From: Microbacterium pumilum | Lineage (GTDB): Bacteria; Actinomycetota; Actinomycetes; Actinomycetales; Microbacteriaceae | Direction of reading: 5' to 3' | DNA: 64,000 nt | Assembly: GCF_039530225.1 (NCBI RefSeq) | Contig: NZ_BAAAOH010000001.1 | Span: forward strand, 1,364,001 to 1,428,000 | Shown here: positions 44,029 through 53,075 of the stretch, one piece after another | Layout of the letters: every line of letters starts with the position of its first letter | How positions within the stretch are numbered: the stretch's first letter is position 1 | Notes under the pieces: generated by a model | What the model saw: only the letters and a program-made list of their open reading frames with translations | Told to the model about the DNA's origin: nothing | Database searches by the model: none | Made by a program: the position numbers and the translations under genes

Positions 44029-46427
44029 AGACCGTGCCGATCAGCCGATGGGCGTTCGCCCTGGCAGACGACCCGGGTGCCTCGGCGAAGGGCTACGACG
44101 AGGACTCGTCGTGGCGCAGTGTCGTCGTGCCGCACGACTGGAGCGTGGAGCACGAGTTCTTGCCGTCGCTATCGAGCGGCACCGGCTATCTGCCGGGCGG
44201 CATCGGCTGGTACCGCGCCCATGTGCGGCTGCCGGAACTCGGCCATCGGGACGGAAAGCATGTGCGACTCGTCTTCCACGGTGTGTACAAGAACGCCGAC
44301 GTCTGGGTGAACGGCTATCACCTCGGGGGACGGCCGTCGGGTTACGCGCAATTCTCGTTCGACCTGACCGAGATCCTGTCGTACGCGCCCGATGACGACC
44401 TGGTCGTCAGCGTCAGAGTGGACCACACCGACATCTCGGATTCGCGCTGGTACAACGGCGCCGGCATCACACGACGCGTCGAGATCGAGGTGCACGAGCC
44501 GGTGCGCCTGCGCGAGTACGGCACCGTGTTCACGACCCTCGAGGCTGATGCCGCAGCGGCGACCGTCCGGGTCGTCCAGACCCTCGCCAACGACACGGCA
44601 TCTCCGGTCACGGTGCGCGTGCGCCAGCGACTGCGGTCGCTGACCTCCGGGCGCGTCCACGAATTCGGAACCGAGGTCGAGCTGGCCGCCGGCGGCTCGG
44701 CCGACGCTGCGATCACTGCGCGGCTGCCCGAGCCCGAGCTGTGGTCCGACACCGACCCTCGCCTCCACCGTCTGACCACGACTCTCGAGTGGCAGAGCGA
44801 TCCCGGGCCGGAACGCGCCGTCTACGACGAGGTCGTGGGAGTTCGCACCTTCCGTTTCGACCCTGACGAAGGCTTCTCGATCAACGGCGAGGCTCGTCTC
44901 CTGAAGGGCGTGTGCCTGCACGAGGATGCCGGCTGCTTCGGCACCGCGGTGCCGGCGAGCATCTGGCTCCGCCGTCTGCTCAAGCTCAAGGAGATGGGCG
45001 CCAACGCGATCCGGATGGCGCACAATCCCCACGCCCCCGAGCTGTATGCGCTATGCGACATACTCGGGCTCTACGTGATCGATGAAGCATTCGATGAGTG
45101 GGAGAACCCCAAGAACAAGTGGTGGCAGGGCCATAATGTCTACCCGCCGCGGCACGAGGGGTACGCCAAGGACTTTCCCGCGTGGCATCAGGCCGATCTC
45201 GAGGCCATGATCGACGCCCACCGCAACCACCCGTCGATCATCGCGTGGAGCATCGGCAATGAGATCGACTACCCGAACGACCCCTACGCGCACCCCTTGT
45301 TCAAGGATGCGGTCGGCAACAACGATGCGGGCAAGCCGCGCGCCGAACGCCTGTACGACCCCGACAGGCCCGACATCCGTCGCCTGACGACGATCGCCCG
45401 ACGGCTCGCCGACATGGTCCGTGCGAAGGACCCGACACGGCCGGTGACACTGGCGGCGGCGCTGCCCGAACTCTCCAGCCAGACCGGCTTCCTCGATCCG
45501 CTCGATCTCGTCGGCTACAACTACAAGGAGCACCTGTACGAAGCGGATCACGTGCGGTTCCCCGACAAGCCGTTCATCGGCAGCGAGAACTCGCATCGCT
45601 ACAGCGACTGGCGGTACGTCGAGCAGAACGACTACGTCGCCGGTCAGTTCCTGTGGACGGGCATCGATTACCTGGGCGAGGCGCGAGGGTGGCCGGTTCA
45701 CGGCTCCGGTGCCGGGCTGCTGACGCTCGCGGGCTTCGAGAAGGAGACGTGGCATCTCCGGCGCAGCTGGTGGTCGGACGAGCCGGTGGCGCACCTCGCG
45801 GTCCGGCCCCACGTCGCCGTCGGGGCCGCCGGGGGGAGGACCTTCCGGTCGCACCCGATCTCTCGTGACTGGGCGGCCGCGGACGGGCAGCCGGTCGAGG
45901 TGCTCTGCTTCGGCAACGGGGACGAGCTCCGCCTGATGTGCGGTGAAGAAGACGTCCCGCTCGAGCGCGACGATGAGCACGGGTACTGGTCGGCGGTCAC
46001 GGTCGCGCGCCCCCATGCACTCGTGCTCGAGAATCGCCGCTCGGGTGAAGTCGTCGCGCGCGACATCCTGCGTCCCCGCAGAGAGCCCGTCCGGATCGAT
46101 GCCGTCGCGTGGAGTGCGCCCGAGGGCGTCGTCGATCGGCTCAGCCGCTCGGGCATCGCATCCGACGGGGTGGTTCAGATCGAGTGCACGCTGCTCGACG
46201 AGCACGGCGACGTCGCGCGTGGAGAGCGCGTGGTGACAGCCCGTGTGAACGACGGCGAGCTGCTCGGGTTGGAGAATGGAGACCTGAGCGACGAGACCCC
46301 CTACACCGCGAACCGCCGAAGCACCCTCGCGGGCCGACTGATGGTGTTCGTGCGGCCAGGAGCGAACGCGACTGTACTGCTCAGCTCCCCGGGTCTGCCC
46401 GAGGTACGAATGGAGTGGTCCTCATGA
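44025..46427 (+). CDS. Beta-galactosidase, GH2
   Basis: The 800-residue protein opens with SRWAFALADDPGASAKGYDE and continues with the GH2 jelly roll (GIGWYRAHVRLP; VYKNADVWVNGYHLGGRPSG), an Ig-like domain, and a barrel with acid/base Glu413 in WSIGNEIDYP and nucleophile Glu521 in FIGSENSHRYSDW. Beta-rich C-terminal domains follow. This subgroup typically acts on beta-galactosides, in some members beta-glucuronides. It has no signal peptide. It is coupled to yesL at its start and to the ROK regulator at its end (ATGA 46424-46427). Confidence 0.88.
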   Translation: MKTVPISRWAFALADDPGASAKGYDEDSSWRSVVVPHDWSVEHEFLPSLSSGTGYLPGGIGWYRAHVRLPELGHRDGKHVRLVFHGVYKNADVWVNGYHLGGRPSGYAQFSFDLTEILSYAPDDDLVVSVRVDHTDISDSRWYNGAGITRRVEIEVHEPVRLREYGTVFTTLEADAAAATVRVVQTLANDTASPVTVRVRQRLRSLTSGRVHEFGTEVELAAGGSADAAITARLPEPELWSDTDPRLHRLTTTLEWQSDPGPERAVYDEVVGVRTFRFDPDEGFSINGEARLLKGVCLHEDAGCFGTAVPASIWLRRLLKLKEMGANAIRMAHNPHAPELYALCDILGLYVIDEAFDEWENPKNKWWQGHNVYPPRHEGYAKDFPAWHQADLEAMIDAHRNHPSIIAWSIGNEIDYPNDPYAHPLFKDAVGNNDAGKPRAERLYDPDRPDIRRLTTIARRLADMVRAKDPTRPVTLAAALPELSSQTGFLDPLDLVGYNYKEHLYEADHVRFPDKPFIGSENSHRYSDWRYVEQNDYVAGQFLWTGIDYLGEARGWPVHGSGAGLLTLAGFEKETWHLRRSWWSDEPVAHLAVRPHVAVGAAGGRTFRSHPISRDWAAADGQPVEVLCFGNGDELRLMCGEEDVPLERDDEHGYWSAVTVARPHALVLENRRSGEVVARDILRPRREPVRIDAVAWSAPEGVVDRLSRSGIASDGVVQIECTLLDEHGDVARGERVVTARVNDGELLGLENGDLSDETPYTANRRSTLAGRLMVFVRPGANATVLLSSPGLPEVRMEWSS

Positions 46428-47737
46428 CATATTCGCCGAATCCGATCCCGGGTCGCCCCGAACCGGCTGCACGTGAGGGTGGGTTTGCGGCTCCTGGCGC
46501 GAGCATGGTCGTGCCGCGGCGGACCTCGCGCGACATCCGCAGCGATTCGCGGTTGGATGTCCTCCACGCGGTGCTCTCCGCGGGCGAGACGACGCGCAAC
46601 GAACTCGCGCAGTTCACCGGGCTCAGCGCCGCCACCGTTGTCACGGTCGTCGGCGAGCTGCTGGCTGAAGGCATCATCGAGGAGCGAAAGGTGACCGCGG
46701 GGCGGATCGGGCGGCCGACGGCCACGCTCGGCATGAACAAGGCGCGCGGGCTGGTCGTCGGAATCGACGTCGCCGAGACCTATGTCCGGGCGGTCATGTT
46801 CGACGCGGCGCTGAACCAGATCCTCGCCGTGGAGAGCGCGCGCGATGAGCATGTGCTCGATCCGGACTCGGTCGTCGAGGGCATCGGTCGCACGCTGGAC
46901 CGCCTGCTCGACGAGGCAGGCGTGTCGCGCGAGGCCGTGCTCGGCGTCGGCGTGGCGCTCCCCGGTCTCATCCAGGGTCCGCAGGGAGTATCGGTCGTCG
47001 TGCCGCACTGGACGTGGCAGACGGTCGAGCTCGAGCACCTGCGTGAACGCCTCGGGCTGCCCCTCGTGATCGAGAACCCGCTCAAGTCGATCGCGATCGC
47101 GGAACTGTGGCTCGGCCGCGGCCGCAACTGCTCGAGTCTGGCGACCATCAACCTCGGCACCGGTGTCGGCGCCGGGATCGTGCTCGGCGGGCGGATCCTG
47201 CGCGGCGCGACGAACACGGCCGGCGAGTGGGGTCACACCCTGCTGGTGCTGGACGGCCGGCGCTGCCGCTGCGGACGCAACGGCTGTGTCGAGGCCTACA
47301 TCGGTGCACCCGGCATCCAGCAGACCCTGCGCGAGATCGATCCCACGCACCCGCTGGTGGATCTGGACATGCAGAACGACTTCATCGTGGCGCTTGCGGC
47401 CGTAGCGGACGGCGACGAACCCGATGAGGCGGTCGCCGAGACGATCGCTCGCACTGCCTACTATCTGGGGTCCGCACTGGCCGATCTCGTGGCGGTCGTC
47501 AATCCCGAGGTCGTGACCCTGACGGGCTGGACGACCTGGGCGCTCGGCGAGCATCTGCTGCCGCCCACGCGCAGGCACCTGCTCGAGCAGTCCCCGGGCG
47601 GGTCTGCCCTCGGAGTGGAGCTGGACGTGTCGACAGTGCTCGGAAACTCCGTCGCCACGGGCGTCGCGACGGTCGTGCTGGAGCGGTTCCTGGTGGATGC
47701 CGGACTCCTGACCTCGAACATCCCCGTAGCGCTCTGA
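46424..47737 (+). CDS. ROK family transcriptional regulator
   Basis: The start is ATG 46424, overlapping the GH2 stop; the frame above is a shadow. The 437-residue protein has an N-terminal winged helix (RLDVLHAVLSAGETTRNELA about 40-59, then TGLSAATVVTVVGELLAEG) and a sugar-kinase-like ROK domain. That domain holds LVVGIDVAETYVRAVMFD, INLGTGVGAGIVLGGRILRG and the zinc motif CRCGRNGCVEAY. ROK repressors respond to sugars or sugar phosphates. Its place inside the importer and galactosidase operon suggests it controls that operon, possibly through the TTAA-type site at 39589. Confidence 0.88.
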   Translation: MTYSPNPIPGRPEPAAREGGFAAPGASMVVPRRTSRDIRSDSRLDVLHAVLSAGETTRNELAQFTGLSAATVVTVVGELLAEGIIEERKVTAGRIGRPTATLGMNKARGLVVGIDVAETYVRAVMFDAALNQILAVESARDEHVLDPDSVVEGIGRTLDRLLDEAGVSREAVLGVGVALPGLIQGPQGVSVVVPHWTWQTVELEHLRERLGLPLVIENPLKSIAIAELWLGRGRNCSSLATINLGTGVGAGIVLGGRILRGATNTAGEWGHTLLVLDGRRCRCGRNGCVEAYIGAPGIQQTLREIDPTHPLVDLDMQNDFIVALAAVADGDEPDEAVAETIARTAYYLGSALADLVAVVNPEVVTLTGWTTWALGEHLLPPTRRHLLEQSPGGSALGVELDVSTVLGNSVATGVATVVLERFLVDAGLLTSNIPVAL

Positions 47738-47762
47738 ATCTGCTCGAATCTCCGAAAGTCGA

Positions 47763-50438
47763 ATGAACATGACAGTTGCAAGCGTGAGCGGCATGAGGAC
47801 CGGGATCGATTCGGTGGTGCGGGTCAGCCCGGCCGGCCTCTCGGTGCGGGGGCGCGACGAAGTGCTCCTGTGCGCATCGCTCTTCCCCTTCCGCATTCCG
47901 CGTGAGGAATGGAAGCCGCGCCTCGATGCCGTGCGGGAGTCGGGCTATCAGGTGATCGATGTCTACCTGCCGTGGAACTTCCACGAAGTGGCGCCCGGAG
48001 AATGGGACTTCACCGGCCGCCGCGACGTCGGCACCTTCCTCGACCTCGCCCACGACGCCGGGCTCGCCGTCATCGCCCGCCCCGGTCCGTACATCTGCTC
48101 GGAGTGGGATGGCGGGGCCCTGCCTGCTTGGCTCACCCTCGAGAACGGGCTGCGCATCCGCGACGCCGACCCGCAGTTCCTGGCGCACGTCGAGCAGTGG
48201 TTCGCCCGTGCGCTGCCCATCATCGCGGATCGTCAGGCGGATGTCGGCGGCGCGGTCATCGCGGTCCAGCTCGAGAACGAGCTCGACTTCTTCGACACCG
48301 CCGATCGGCCGGGCTACCTCACGGCACTGCGCGATCTGGCTCTGGCCTCGGGCATCACGGTCCCGCTCATCGCATGCGCCGGCCAGGGCGACATGTCGGG
48401 TGCGACCGGCGGCGTCGACGGAGTCACCCCGACGTTCAACTTCTACCCCGATGACGACTGGTCCGACCTCGAGCCGCTCGTGCGCCGGTACGCCGACATG
48501 CTCGCTGAGCAGGGACTGCCGCTGCTCATCACAGAGACGAACCGCGCCCATCGGACGCTGCGACGCCTGCTCGTGAGCGGTGCGCGGGTGATCGCGCCCT
48601 ATCTGCAGGCCTCGGGCTACAACTTCGGATACACGCCCTCGGTGGGCAACTGGGGCGATCCCGGCGGGTTCATGACGCACGACTACGACTTCGACGGCTA
48701 CCTGTCGCCCGACGGCGAGCCGCGCGCCGAATACACCGAGGCCCGGGTTATGGCCGCAGTCGTCCGCACCCTCGGCGCCGAGCTCGCGCGGGCGACGGTC
48801 GAGGCGGCACCGGACGGGTACCGCACCGAGGCGCCGACGTCGACATCGCCGTCGCGCCTCGTGCTCGCCGGAGGAGGAACTCTCCTCGGCATCCCGAATC
48901 TGGGCGATGGTGACGCGGATGCCGTTCTCCCGGCGCATGGCGGCCTGCCCGATGTGACGGTCCGGCTGCTGCCGAAGTCCTGCACACTTGTGACGCGCGA
49001 CATGCCGCTCGAACGGTTCGGACTGCCCGGCATCCTCGCTCTCACCACCGCCGATCTCGTCGGTGCGGACGGCACCGGTGTGGTGCTCTCCGCACGGGGA
49101 ACCAGTGTCGTCGCGTTCAGCCTCGGATCCGCAGCAGCGGAGACCCCAGCCGCGGTGCCCGCCGCGAGCATCGGAACCGTCCCCCCCGCCGCAACGGGCG
49201 TCGTGCTCGCCGAGCTGGCGGCGCCGGAACCTGGCACACCGGTCCGCACCGTGCTCACGCTCGGGCGAACCGCGTGGCGGGTCACCGTCTGGCACCCCGA
49301 TGACCTCCCCGCGTCGGACGGGTCGGTTCGCACAGTGCCCACGGCTCAGGATGCGCAGCCGGCCGTGCTCACCGAGGGCACCCGGCTGGATCTTGCGAGC
49401 CGCACCGGGCACACGACCCGCCACGATGTCGCTCCGACGTCGGAGTCGCTGGGAGTCCACCGCGGCCGCGTGCACTACGCCACCGAGGTGTCGTCCACCG
49501 AGACGCTCGTGATCGAAGAGGCGTGCGACATCGTCGATCTCGCTCTCGACGGCCGCGTCCTGCCGACGATCGCACGGTTCGGAGCGACCGAACTCATCCC
49601 GACAAATGGTGCGGCACGGCTCGACGCGACGGTCGAGACGTGGGGTCACGCGAACTTCGACGACGCCCGCCTTCCGGCGCTGCGGCTCGGATCACTCCGC
49701 GGCATCGGGCGAGTATGGGGCGTCGCAGCAGAAGAGGACGTCAGCGGCATGTGGACGATCGACGGGCCAGGCCAGTGGGCCGGCGACCCTGCGCCGCTGC
49801 CGGTCCTCGGCGGCTGGAGCAGCACCCGCGTCGGCGTTCCCGTGACCTACCGCAGACGGCTTGCGGTGGACGGCATCCACCATCACGCGCTGCGGTTCGG
49901 GACGGTTCCCGGCACGATCAGCGTAGAGGTCGATGGCCGGACGCACGTCGTGTCGGCCGTCGATCCGTGGCTGCACCTTGCGCCCGGCGAGGGCCACGAC
50001 ATCGCCGTGTCGTTCGCTCACCAGCCGAGCGCTCTGGCGGGTGCGACCCTGTTCCGCCTTCGGGAGCTGCAGGGGTGGGATGTCGAGCCGCAGCCCGACA
50101 GCGCGCTGCTCGCCCTCGCCACCGCTGACGCGCCGGGCACGGAGACGGGTCTTCCGCTGGAGCTTCAGCCCGGCGAAGAGGCGTGGCTCGACATCCCCGT
50201 CCCCGAAGGCGGACTGTCGCTGCGTTTCGAGGGCTCGCACGTGCGGGTGAGCGTCTTCGCCGCAGGAGAGCTGCTCGGACGGGTGTGGCTGGAGGACGCA
50301 GCGCGTCCGCGGTTCACCGGCGGCGACGCGGGTCGCGTCCTCGTACCCGCGTCGTGGAACACCGGGCGAGTGCGGGTGCTGGTCCGCGGTGCCGCCGGCG
50401 GCGACGCGCCTGTGCTGAACGCCGTGCTCGCGGGCTGA
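47763..50438 (+). CDS. Beta-galactosidase, GH35
   Basis: The 891-residue protein has a GH35 barrel in its first 340 residues: VYLPWNFHEVAPGEWDFTG near 64-82, RPGPYICSEWDGGALPAWL near 102-120, acid/base Glu173 in QLENELDFFD and nucleophile Glu258 in LLITETNRAH. Several beta-rich domains with a galactose-binding look follow. GH35 enzymes remove terminal beta-galactose and, in plants and bacteria, often act on beta-1,3/1,4-galactans and arabinogalactan. No signal peptide is seen. It follows the ROK gene by 25 bases and is probably the last gene of the operon. Confidence 0.88.
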   Translation: MNMTVASVSGMRTGIDSVVRVSPAGLSVRGRDEVLLCASLFPFRIPREEWKPRLDAVRESGYQVIDVYLPWNFHEVAPGEWDFTGRRDVGTFLDLAHDAGLAVIARPGPYICSEWDGGALPAWLTLENGLRIRDADPQFLAHVEQWFARALPIIADRQADVGGAVIAVQLENELDFFDTADRPGYLTALRDLALASGITVPLIACAGQGDMSGATGGVDGVTPTFNFYPDDDWSDLEPLVRRYADMLAEQGLPLLITETNRAHRTLRRLLVSGARVIAPYLQASGYNFGYTPSVGNWGDPGGFMTHDYDFDGYLSPDGEPRAEYTEARVMAAVVRTLGAELARATVEAAPDGYRTEAPTSTSPSRLVLAGGGTLLGIPNLGDGDADAVLPAHGGLPDVTVRLLPKSCTLVTRDMPLERFGLPGILALTTADLVGADGTGVVLSARGTSVVAFSLGSAAAETPAAVPAASIGTVPPAATGVVLAELAAPEPGTPVRTVLTLGRTAWRVTVWHPDDLPASDGSVRTVPTAQDAQPAVLTEGTRLDLASRTGHTTRHDVAPTSESLGVHRGRVHYATEVSSTETLVIEEACDIVDLALDGRVLPTIARFGATELIPTNGAARLDATVETWGHANFDDARLPALRLGSLRGIGRVWGVAAEEDVSGMWTIDGPGQWAGDPAPLPVLGGWSSTRVGVPVTYRRRLAVDGIHHHALRFGTVPGTISVEVDGRTHVVSAVDPWLHLAPGEGHDIAVSFAHQPSALAGATLFRLRELQGWDVEPQPDSALLALATADAPGTETGLPLELQPGEEAWLDIPVPEGGLSLRFEGSHVRVSVFAAGELLGRVWLEDAARPRFTGGDAGRVLVPASWNTGRVRVLVRGAAGGDAPVLNAVLAG

Positions 50439-50652
50439 CACTGCCAATGGCCATCGACACGGCAGAGGTCTGGGCGCCGGGCGCCCTCGCTAACGGGAGT
50501 GAGGTGGGAGCCGCCTCGCTGCGCGCGAGGGTGACCGGCTGACGACATCCCGCCCAAGCACCTCCTGAGGGCGATTGTCAAGCCTGTCGCATGAAGGCCG
50601 ACGCTCCCTAGGGTTGTCAGCGCGGCACCCGACGAGCCGCGGGACGATGGGA
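50439..50652. other. Gap after the glycan operon
   Basis: This is the first part of a 285-base interval without a recognised gene. A 31-codon frame at 50447-50542 lacks a ribosome site. TTGTCA (50575-50580) and TAGGGT (50609-50614) look like promoter boxes, but their 28-base spacing is too wide to be one promoter. Confidence 0.4.
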
Positions 50653-50727
50653 ATGATGTTGAAGAACCTCGCCGCAAGGGCTGAGCGCACTGCGCGGCCT
50701 GCAGCACAGAACGGTCGTGCATCGTGA
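50653..50727 (+). CDS. Possible 24-residue leader ORF
   Basis: Two adjacent ATG codons open a short frame (MMLKNLAARAERTARPAAQN and four more residues). Its TGA overlaps the GTG start of the kinase gene as GTGA (50724-50727). GATGGGA upstream is a weak ribosome site. The kinase gene itself lacks a good site, so coupled translation from this small ORF is plausible. No similarity is recognised. Confidence 0.3.
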   Translation: MMLKNLAARAERTARPAAQNGRAS

Positions 50728-51740
50728 CCGATCTCCAGGAATCCATGAACGAACCCGCAGCGGAGCGGTCGACGACCAGCCGTGTCGCCGCGGTCGTGTA
50801 CAACCCGATCAAGGTCGATCTCGCAGCCATCCAGGCCGCCGTCCGCGTCGAAGAGTCGGCCGCGGGCTGGGGCGAGACCCTGTGGTTCGAGACCTCCGAA
50901 GACGATCCGGGCCAGGGCGCCACGGAGCGGGCACTCGCCGAGGGAGTCACGATGATCGTCGTGGCCGGTGGCGACGGCACGGTCCGAGCGGTCGCCGAGG
51001 CCGTCCGCGGCCACGACGTCGCACTGGCGCTGCTCCCGTCGGGCACCGGCAACCTGCTCGCCCGCAACCTCAAGCTGACGCTGGACGACCTCGAGCACTC
51101 CATCCACTCGGCGTTCACAGGCGAAGATCGCCGGATCGATCTCGGCATGATCGAGATCCGCCGGGCCGACTCCCAGGTCGACCAGCACTCGTTCCTCGTC
51201 ATGGCCGGTCTCGGCCTCGATGCGAAGATGCTCGCGCACACCGATGACGAGTTGAAGGCGAAGATCGGCTGGCTCGCCTACGTCAAGGCGATCGCCCTCG
51301 CGCTTCGCGACAAGAACCGGCTGCGGCTGCGCTACGCGCTCGATGGGGGTGCCGTTCGCTCGATTCGCGCCCACACGGTCATCGTCGGCAACTGCGGTTC
51401 GCTACAGGGCAACGTGCTGCTGCTGCCCGATGCAGCCGTGGACGACGGTCGCCTCGACATCGTCCTGATGCGCCCGGAGACGTTCTTCCACTGGCTGCAG
51501 ATCGTCACCAAGATCGTCTGGGAGAACGGCGTGCTCAGTCGCACGCGTCTCGGTCGCAGTATGCGCACGAAGGACGTGAACGCACTGAACTACATCAAGG
51601 GCGAGCGATTCACCCTCAAGCTGAGTCGCGCAGAGAAGATCGAGCTGGACGGCGACGAGTTCGGAGAGGCCGTCGCCATCCGCACCTGGATCGAGGCGAA
51701 AGGACTCACGGTTCGCGTGCCCGGGGGCTCGCAGGACTGA
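50724..51740 (+). CDS. Diacylglycerol/sphingosine kinase family protein
   Basis: The 338-residue protein has the lipid kinase catalytic domain: AAVVYNPIKVDLAAIQAAV near 22-40, the nucleotide loop VVAGGDGTVRAVAEAV near 79-94 and LPSGTGNLLARNLKL near 103-117. The beta-sandwich second half carries GNCGSLQGNVLLLPDAAVDDG and ends with an acidic metal-site region ELDGDEFGEA. The family phosphorylates diacylglycerol or related lipids at the inner membrane face and recycles lipid precursors. GTG 50724 is used; ATG 50745 is an alternative. Confidence 0.85.
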   Translation: MTDLQESMNEPAAERSTTSRVAAVVYNPIKVDLAAIQAAVRVEESAAGWGETLWFETSEDDPGQGATERALAEGVTMIVVAGGDGTVRAVAEAVRGHDVALALLPSGTGNLLARNLKLTLDDLEHSIHSAFTGEDRRIDLGMIEIRRADSQVDQHSFLVMAGLGLDAKMLAHTDDELKAKIGWLAYVKAIALALRDKNRLRLRYALDGGAVRSIRAHTVIVGNCGSLQGNVLLLPDAAVDDGRLDIVLMRPETFFHWLQIVTKIVWENGVLSRTRLGRSMRTKDVNALNYIKGERFTLKLSRAEKIELDGDEFGEAVAIRTWIEAKGLTVRVPGGSQD

Positions 51741-51823
51741 CACTGCAACCGGCCCCGCCCCAGGTGGTCTTGCGCCGACCCCGGCGACGCGCTGAACTGA
51801 GACCGCCGATCAAGGGGGCTGCG

Positions 51824-52606
51824 ATGATCACTGATCCTTTCGATGCCGGACCGACGGGTGCCTTCAAGACGCTATGTCAGAACTACCCGGATGACACGGT
51901 CTTCAGGGACGCCGACGGCTTCCGGGCGCTGTGGGGGCCCATCTTCTACCGCGGACGTGCGAACGGGACCGCACGTCTGCTCGTCATCGGGCAGGACCCC
52001 GCCCAGACCGAGGCGGTCACACGCCGGATCCTGTCGGGCCAAGCCGGACGGCGGGTGCAGGGTTTCGTCGAGAAGCTGGGCTATACCAAGCGCTATCTGA
52101 TGCTCAACGCGTTCCTCTACGGCATCTACAACCAGAACATGGCGCTGCCGCATCTGAACGATCCCGACATCCAGGCGTATCGCCACCAGTGGCTCGAGGC
52201 GGCCTTCGCACCGGGCAAGATCGAAGCGGTCGTCACGTTCGGCAACCCCGCCTTCGCGGCATGGACGGCGTTCCGGGCGACGCCGGCCGGGCAGACCGTC
52301 ACGGCGGTGCACCATCGAGCACTCCACCCCACGGCCGACAAGCCCGGTGGGCCGATCACGCGCAAGGAGCTGCTCGAGAACTGGAATGTCGCTCTGCAGA
52401 GCCTTCATGCCGACATCCAGCACCCTGATGTGGCCAAGCCTCTCGTTCCCTACGGCGACGACTTCACGCCCGAAGAGCTGCCAGAGATCCCGAGCCGGGA
52501 CTTTCCCGCGGGACTCCCCGCCTGGATGCGCGGCACAGACTTCTGGGCGGGGATGTCGCCCACGCCCGGCACGCAGCGGGCGAACATCTCCATCGAGGTT
52601 CCCTAG
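51824..52606 (+). CDS. Uracil-DNA glycosylase superfamily protein
   Basis: The start is ATG 51824 after AAGGGGG. The 260-residue product has the UDG-fold motif LLVIGQDPAQTEA near 52-64 (GQDP water-activating loop), KRYLMLNAFLYGIYNQNMAL near 88-107, VVTFGNPAFAAW, and a C-terminal HHRALHPT segment near the position of the minor-groove loop. These features resemble family 4/5-like enzymes but without the Cys residues of an iron-sulfur cluster, so the substrate (uracil or another base) is uncertain. Its TAG overlaps the stop of the convergent YjbR gene. Confidence 0.65.
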   Translation: MITDPFDAGPTGAFKTLCQNYPDDTVFRDADGFRALWGPIFYRGRANGTARLLVIGQDPAQTEAVTRRILSGQAGRRVQGFVEKLGYTKRYLMLNAFLYGIYNQNMALPHLNDPDIQAYRHQWLEAAFAPGKIEAVVTFGNPAFAAWTAFRATPAGQTVTAVHHRALHPTADKPGGPITRKELLENWNVALQSLHADIQHPDVAKPLVPYGDDFTPEELPEIPSRDFPAGLPAWMRGTDFWAGMSPTPGTQRANISIEVP

Positions 52607-52953
52607 GGGCGCAGCTTCTTCGGCAACCCCGCACGCACGAGCTCATACGACGTGTCGATCGCCTCGCGGAGCTCGTCGTCGGGGATGGCGCCCGCGGTGT
52701 GCAGTCGATTCCACCCCGATCGCCCGATGTAGGGCGATGCTTCGGCATCGCCCGGATACCGCACCAGCCACTCATCCGCCTCTTCACGAGTCGTCGCGGC
52801 TTTGACGCCGATCCACGTGCCATCGCCGAAGAACGCGAAGATCTTGCCCCGGTCTGCCGCACCGACCTTGAACACGAGGTCGCCTTCCCACGGCTGGTCC
52901 TCCCACGCTCCCGGCTTCGCGGCGCAGTACGTGTGGACATCGTCAGGACTCAC
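52603..52953 (-). CDS. MmcQ/YjbR family protein
   Basis: The 116-residue protein carries the typical pattern SPDDVHTYCAAKPGAWEDQP, WEGDLVFKVG, KIFAFFGDGTWIGVK and the C-terminal YIGRSGWNRLHTAGAIPDDE. GTG 52953 fits the family N-terminus and has GATACT six bases upstream; ATG 52971 would add six residues. Function is unknown despite the DNA-binding label. The palindromic CTAG at 52603-52606 provides stop codons for both this gene and the glycosylase gene. Confidence 0.8.
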   Translation of the reverse strand: MSPDDVHTYCAAKPGAWEDQPWEGDLVFKVGAADRGKIFAFFGDGTWIGVKAATTREEADEWLVRYPGDAEASPYIGRSGWNRLHTAGAIPDDELREAIDTSYELVRAGLPKKLRP

Positions 52954-53075
52954 GACGCCAGTATCGCCCATGTCGACCGGAAATCAACGCTGATCAGGGG
53001 CTGCACGGACGCACACGGCATTCCGCCGGTCCAGCGATGGCGCTCCGGTGGGCCTGACCGAACGGGTTCGATCCG

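Noticed and set aside
46301-49649. Long minus-strand frames over ROK and GH35
   Set aside because: Shadows of genes with intact catalytic and zinc motifs on the plus strand.
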